Shown here: positions 62,178-64,000 of the stretch, one piece after another
Position numbering within the stretch: position 1 is the stretch's first letter
How the letters are laid out: each line of letters starts with the position of its first letter
Assembly (NCBI RefSeq): GCF_964218355.1
Contig: NZ_CAXPMC010000016.1
Location: 248,001 to 312,000 of the forward strand
Reading direction: 5' to 3'
DNA: 64,000 bases
DNA from: Ferrovibrio sp964218355
GTDB lineage: Bacteria > Pseudomonadota > Alphaproteobacteria > Ferrovibrionales > Ferrovibrionaceae
Notes under the pieces: generated by a model
The model's input: only the letters and a program-made list of their open reading frames with translations
What the model was told of the DNA's origin: nothing
Databases searched by the model: none
Made by a program: the position numbers and the translations under genes

Positions 62178-64000
62178 TCAGCCGCGCAGGGTGGCGCCGC
62201 AGGCCTTTTCGGCCGCCGCAACGATCTTCCTGGCCACCGCCTCGATCTCGGCATCGGTCAGGGTCTGCTGCTGCGGCTCCAGCCGCACGCTCAGCGCCAC
62301 CGACTTGCGGCCCTCGGGAATGCCGGCGCCGGCGAAGACGTCGAAGACCGAGACCCGGGCGATCAGCGCCTTGTCGGCCCCGCGCACGGCTTTCACCAGC
62401 GTGTCGGCCGCCACCGGCTGGTCGACGATGAAGGCGAAATCGCGCTCCACCGCCTGCAGGTCGGACAGCTTCAGCGCCGGTTTCGCCCGGCCGCCGCCGC
62501 CCTTCGCGGCGCGCGGCAGCGGAATGCGGTCGAGGAAGATCTCGAAGGCCACCAGCGGGCCCTTGATGTCCATCGCCTGCAGGGTCCGCGGATGCAGCTC
62601 GCCGAACTGCGCCAGCACCGTCTTCGGACCCAGCCTGAGGGTGCCCGAGCGGCCCGGATGGTACCAGGCGGGGGCGCCATCCATCACCAGCAGCGCATCG
62701 GTGGCCACGCCCGCCGCCGCCAGCGCCGCCAGCGCGTCGGCCTTGGCATCATAGGCATCGACCGGGCGCGGCCGTTCGCGCCAGTGGCGCGGGCCGCTCT
62801 GGCCGCGGCGGATGCCGCTGGCGACCAGCGCCTGGCCCTGCGGCGTCGCATCGGCATATTGCGGGCCGGTCTCGAACAGCGCCAGGTCGGCATTGCCGCG
62901 ATCCATGTTGCGCTTCGCCGCCGCGATCAGGCCAGGCAGCACCGAGGGGCGCATGGCGTCCATGTCGGCCGAGATCGGGTTGACCAGCAGCAGGCCGGGC
63001 TGGCCGCCGCCGAAGGCCTCGGCCGCGGCCCTGCGGATGAAGGAATAGGTGACGGCCTCGACCAGGCCGCGGGCCGCCAGCGCGCGGCGCGCCAGGCGCA
63101 GCCGGCGCTGCGGCAGGCTGAGGGCCGGCGCCGGCACCGCGCGGTCCAGCGGCAGCGGCACCGAGGGGATCGCATCGAAGCCGTGCAGGCGGGCGATTTC
63201 CTCGACCAGATCGGCCTCGCCATCGATGTCCGGCCGCCACGAGGGCGGGCTGACCGCGAGATTGTCGCCGCTGTGGCTGACCATGAAGCCGAGCGATTTC
63301 AGGATCGCCACCTGGCGCTCGACCGGCAGGTCGAAGCCGACCAGGCCCTGCAGCCGCGCGGGACGCAGGGTCAGGTTGCGCTGCCAGTCGGGTTCCTGGC
63401 CGGCAACCACCACCTTCGAGGGCACGCCGCCGCACAGCTCCAGCACCATGGCGGTGGCCAGTTCCATGCCGTCGCGCACGAAGCCGGGATCGACGGTACG
63501 CTCGAAGCGGTGGCGTGCATCGGAATGGATGCCGAGCCGGCGGCCCGTGGTCGCCGTGCGCACCGGGTCGAACCAGGCGCATTCGATGAAGACGTCGGTG
63601 GTGGCCTCCGTGCAGCCGGAATGCTCGCCGCCCATGATGCCGCCGATACCCTCGGGTCCGGCCTCGTCGGCGATCACCGTCATGCCGGCATCCAGCGTGT
63701 ATTCGCGGCCGTCCAGCGCCAGCAGCGTCTCGCCCGGCCTGGCCAGCCGGGCCACGATGTCGCCCTTCACCTTGGCCGCATCGAAGACATGCAGCGGCCG
63801 GCCGAGATCGTAGGTGAAGAAATTGGTGATATCGACCAGCACCGAGATCGGGCGCAGGCCGATCGCCTTCAGCCGGCGCTGCAGCCAGGCCGGCGACGGG
63901 CCGTTCTTCACGCCGCGCACCAGGCGGCCGACGAAAATGGCGCAGGCCCTGTCGTCCAATGGCGCAAAATCGCGACGCACGCCGATCGGGCTGTCGAACT
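62178..64000 (-). CDS. pheT: Phenylalanine-tRNA ligase beta subunit (5' part beyond window)
   Basis: The visible 607 codons continue to the window edge. Seen are the B3/B4 editing-domain segment RLKAIGLRPISVLVDITNFFTYDLGRPLHVFD, the B5 region PPSWRPDIDGEADLVEEIARLHGFDAIPS, and the FDX-ACB C-terminal domain (LQAVERDFAFIVDQPV ... SVFDVFAGAGIPEGRKSVALSVRLEPQQQTLTDAEIE). It is part of the alpha2beta2 PheRS heterotetramer. About 190 N-terminal residues lie outside the window. Confidence 0.96.
   Translation of the reverse strand, partial: FDSPIGVRRDFAPLDDRACAIFVGRLVRGVKNGPSPAWLQRRLKAIGLRPISVLVDITNFFTYDLGRPLHVFDAAKVKGDIVARLARPGETLLALDGREYTLDAGMTVIADEAGPEGIGGIMGGEHSGCTEATTDVFIECAWFDPVRTATTGRRLGIHSDARHRFERTVDPGFVRDGMELATAMVLELCGGVPSKVVVAGQEPDWQRNLTLRPARLQGLVGFDLPVERQVAILKSLGFMVSHSGDNLAVSPPSWRPDIDGEADLVEEIARLHGFDAIPSVPLPLDRAVPAPALSLPQRRLRLARRALAARGLVEAVTYSFIRRAAAEAFGGGQPGLLLVNPISADMDAMRPSVLPGLIAAAKRNMDRGNADLALFETGPQYADATPQGQALVASGIRRGQSGPRHWRERPRPVDAYDAKADALAALAAAGVATDALLVMDGAPAWYHPGRSGTLRLGPKTVLAQFGELHPRTLQAMDIKGPLVAFEIFLDRIPLPRAAKGGGGRAKPALKLSDLQAVERDFAFIVDQPVAADTLVKAVRGADKALIARVSVFDVFAGAGIPEGRKSVALSVRLEPQQQTLTDAEIEAVARKIVAAAEKACGATLRG

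Noticed and set aside
60545..62431. 628-codon open frame opposite the carbamoyltransferase
   Set aside because: Antisense shadow; the carbamoyltransferase frame has all family motifs.

Overview
The window is GC-rich DNA of alphaproteobacterial character, most like Rhodospirillales. This is inferred from the pheT, lepA and tRNA-Ser housekeeping genes, the dense ABC-transporter and CoA-catabolic operons, and a DUF2924 gene coupled to a large serine recombinase. No 16S rRNA is present, so the genus is not assigned.

Region 1 (1-11.7 kb) is a LysR-controlled oxygenase cluster. A minus-strand operon encodes a Fe3+/thiamine-type ABC transporter (binding protein, ATPase, two-domain permease cut by the window edge), a Rieske oxygenase alpha subunit, a meta-cleavage-type hydrolase and a Gfo/Idh/MocA oxidoreductase. 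Upstream lie the LysR gene and a D-2-hydroxyacid dehydrogenase. A VanB-type reductase, the likely electron donor, and an aminotransferase diverge. ATGAGT-type repeats recur in both promoter regions.

Region 2 (11.9-21.7 kb) is one long minus-strand operon: M19 peptidase homologue, peptide-type binding protein, DppB, DppC, DppD, DppF, ornithine-cyclodeaminase-like protein and a DadA-like FAD oxidase. An XRE-cupin regulator diverges from it. Uptake and breakdown of small peptides, opines or modified amino acids is the inferred role.

Region 3 (21.9-40.3 kb) is an acyl-CoA catabolic regulon: SDR, thiolase, two crotonases, an acyl-CoA dehydrogenase, a CaiB/BaiF CoA transferase, an MDR reductase, a PaaK-like protein, a Liv-type ABC transporter with an embedded acyl-CoA synthetase, two nitronate-monooxygenase paralogues and a TetR regulator. 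A 15-bp operator-like motif (TTGACYNNTRAGTMA) occurs in three divergent promoter regions, with a weaker fourth copy beside tetR.

Region 4 (about 40.3-53.5 kb) is a genomic island, partly AT-rich. It carries a ParB-DNA methyltransferase fusion, DUF5681, an XRE regulator, small unknown genes, an sce7726-family gene facing a four-gene operon (RHH, GNAT, XRE-ImmA/IrrE metalloprotease, Beta-family protein), and, divergent from that operon, a bacterial ubiquitin-like conjugation operon (triple-Ubl, E2, JAB/JAMM peptidase, E1). Four TAGCTA-type boxes spaced exactly 11 bp lie in the shared promoter region. DUF2924 and a large serine recombinase close the island next to tRNA-Ser(GGA). This defence-like region is the most interesting part of the window.

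Region 5 (53.5-64 kb) is core genome: tRNA-Ser, lepA, a hotdog thioesterase, a second Rieske oxygenase, GT2, GalE, a NodU-type carbamoyltransferase and the 3' part of pheT. An unusual 10-bp-period tandem repeat sits at 56.46-56.56 kb.
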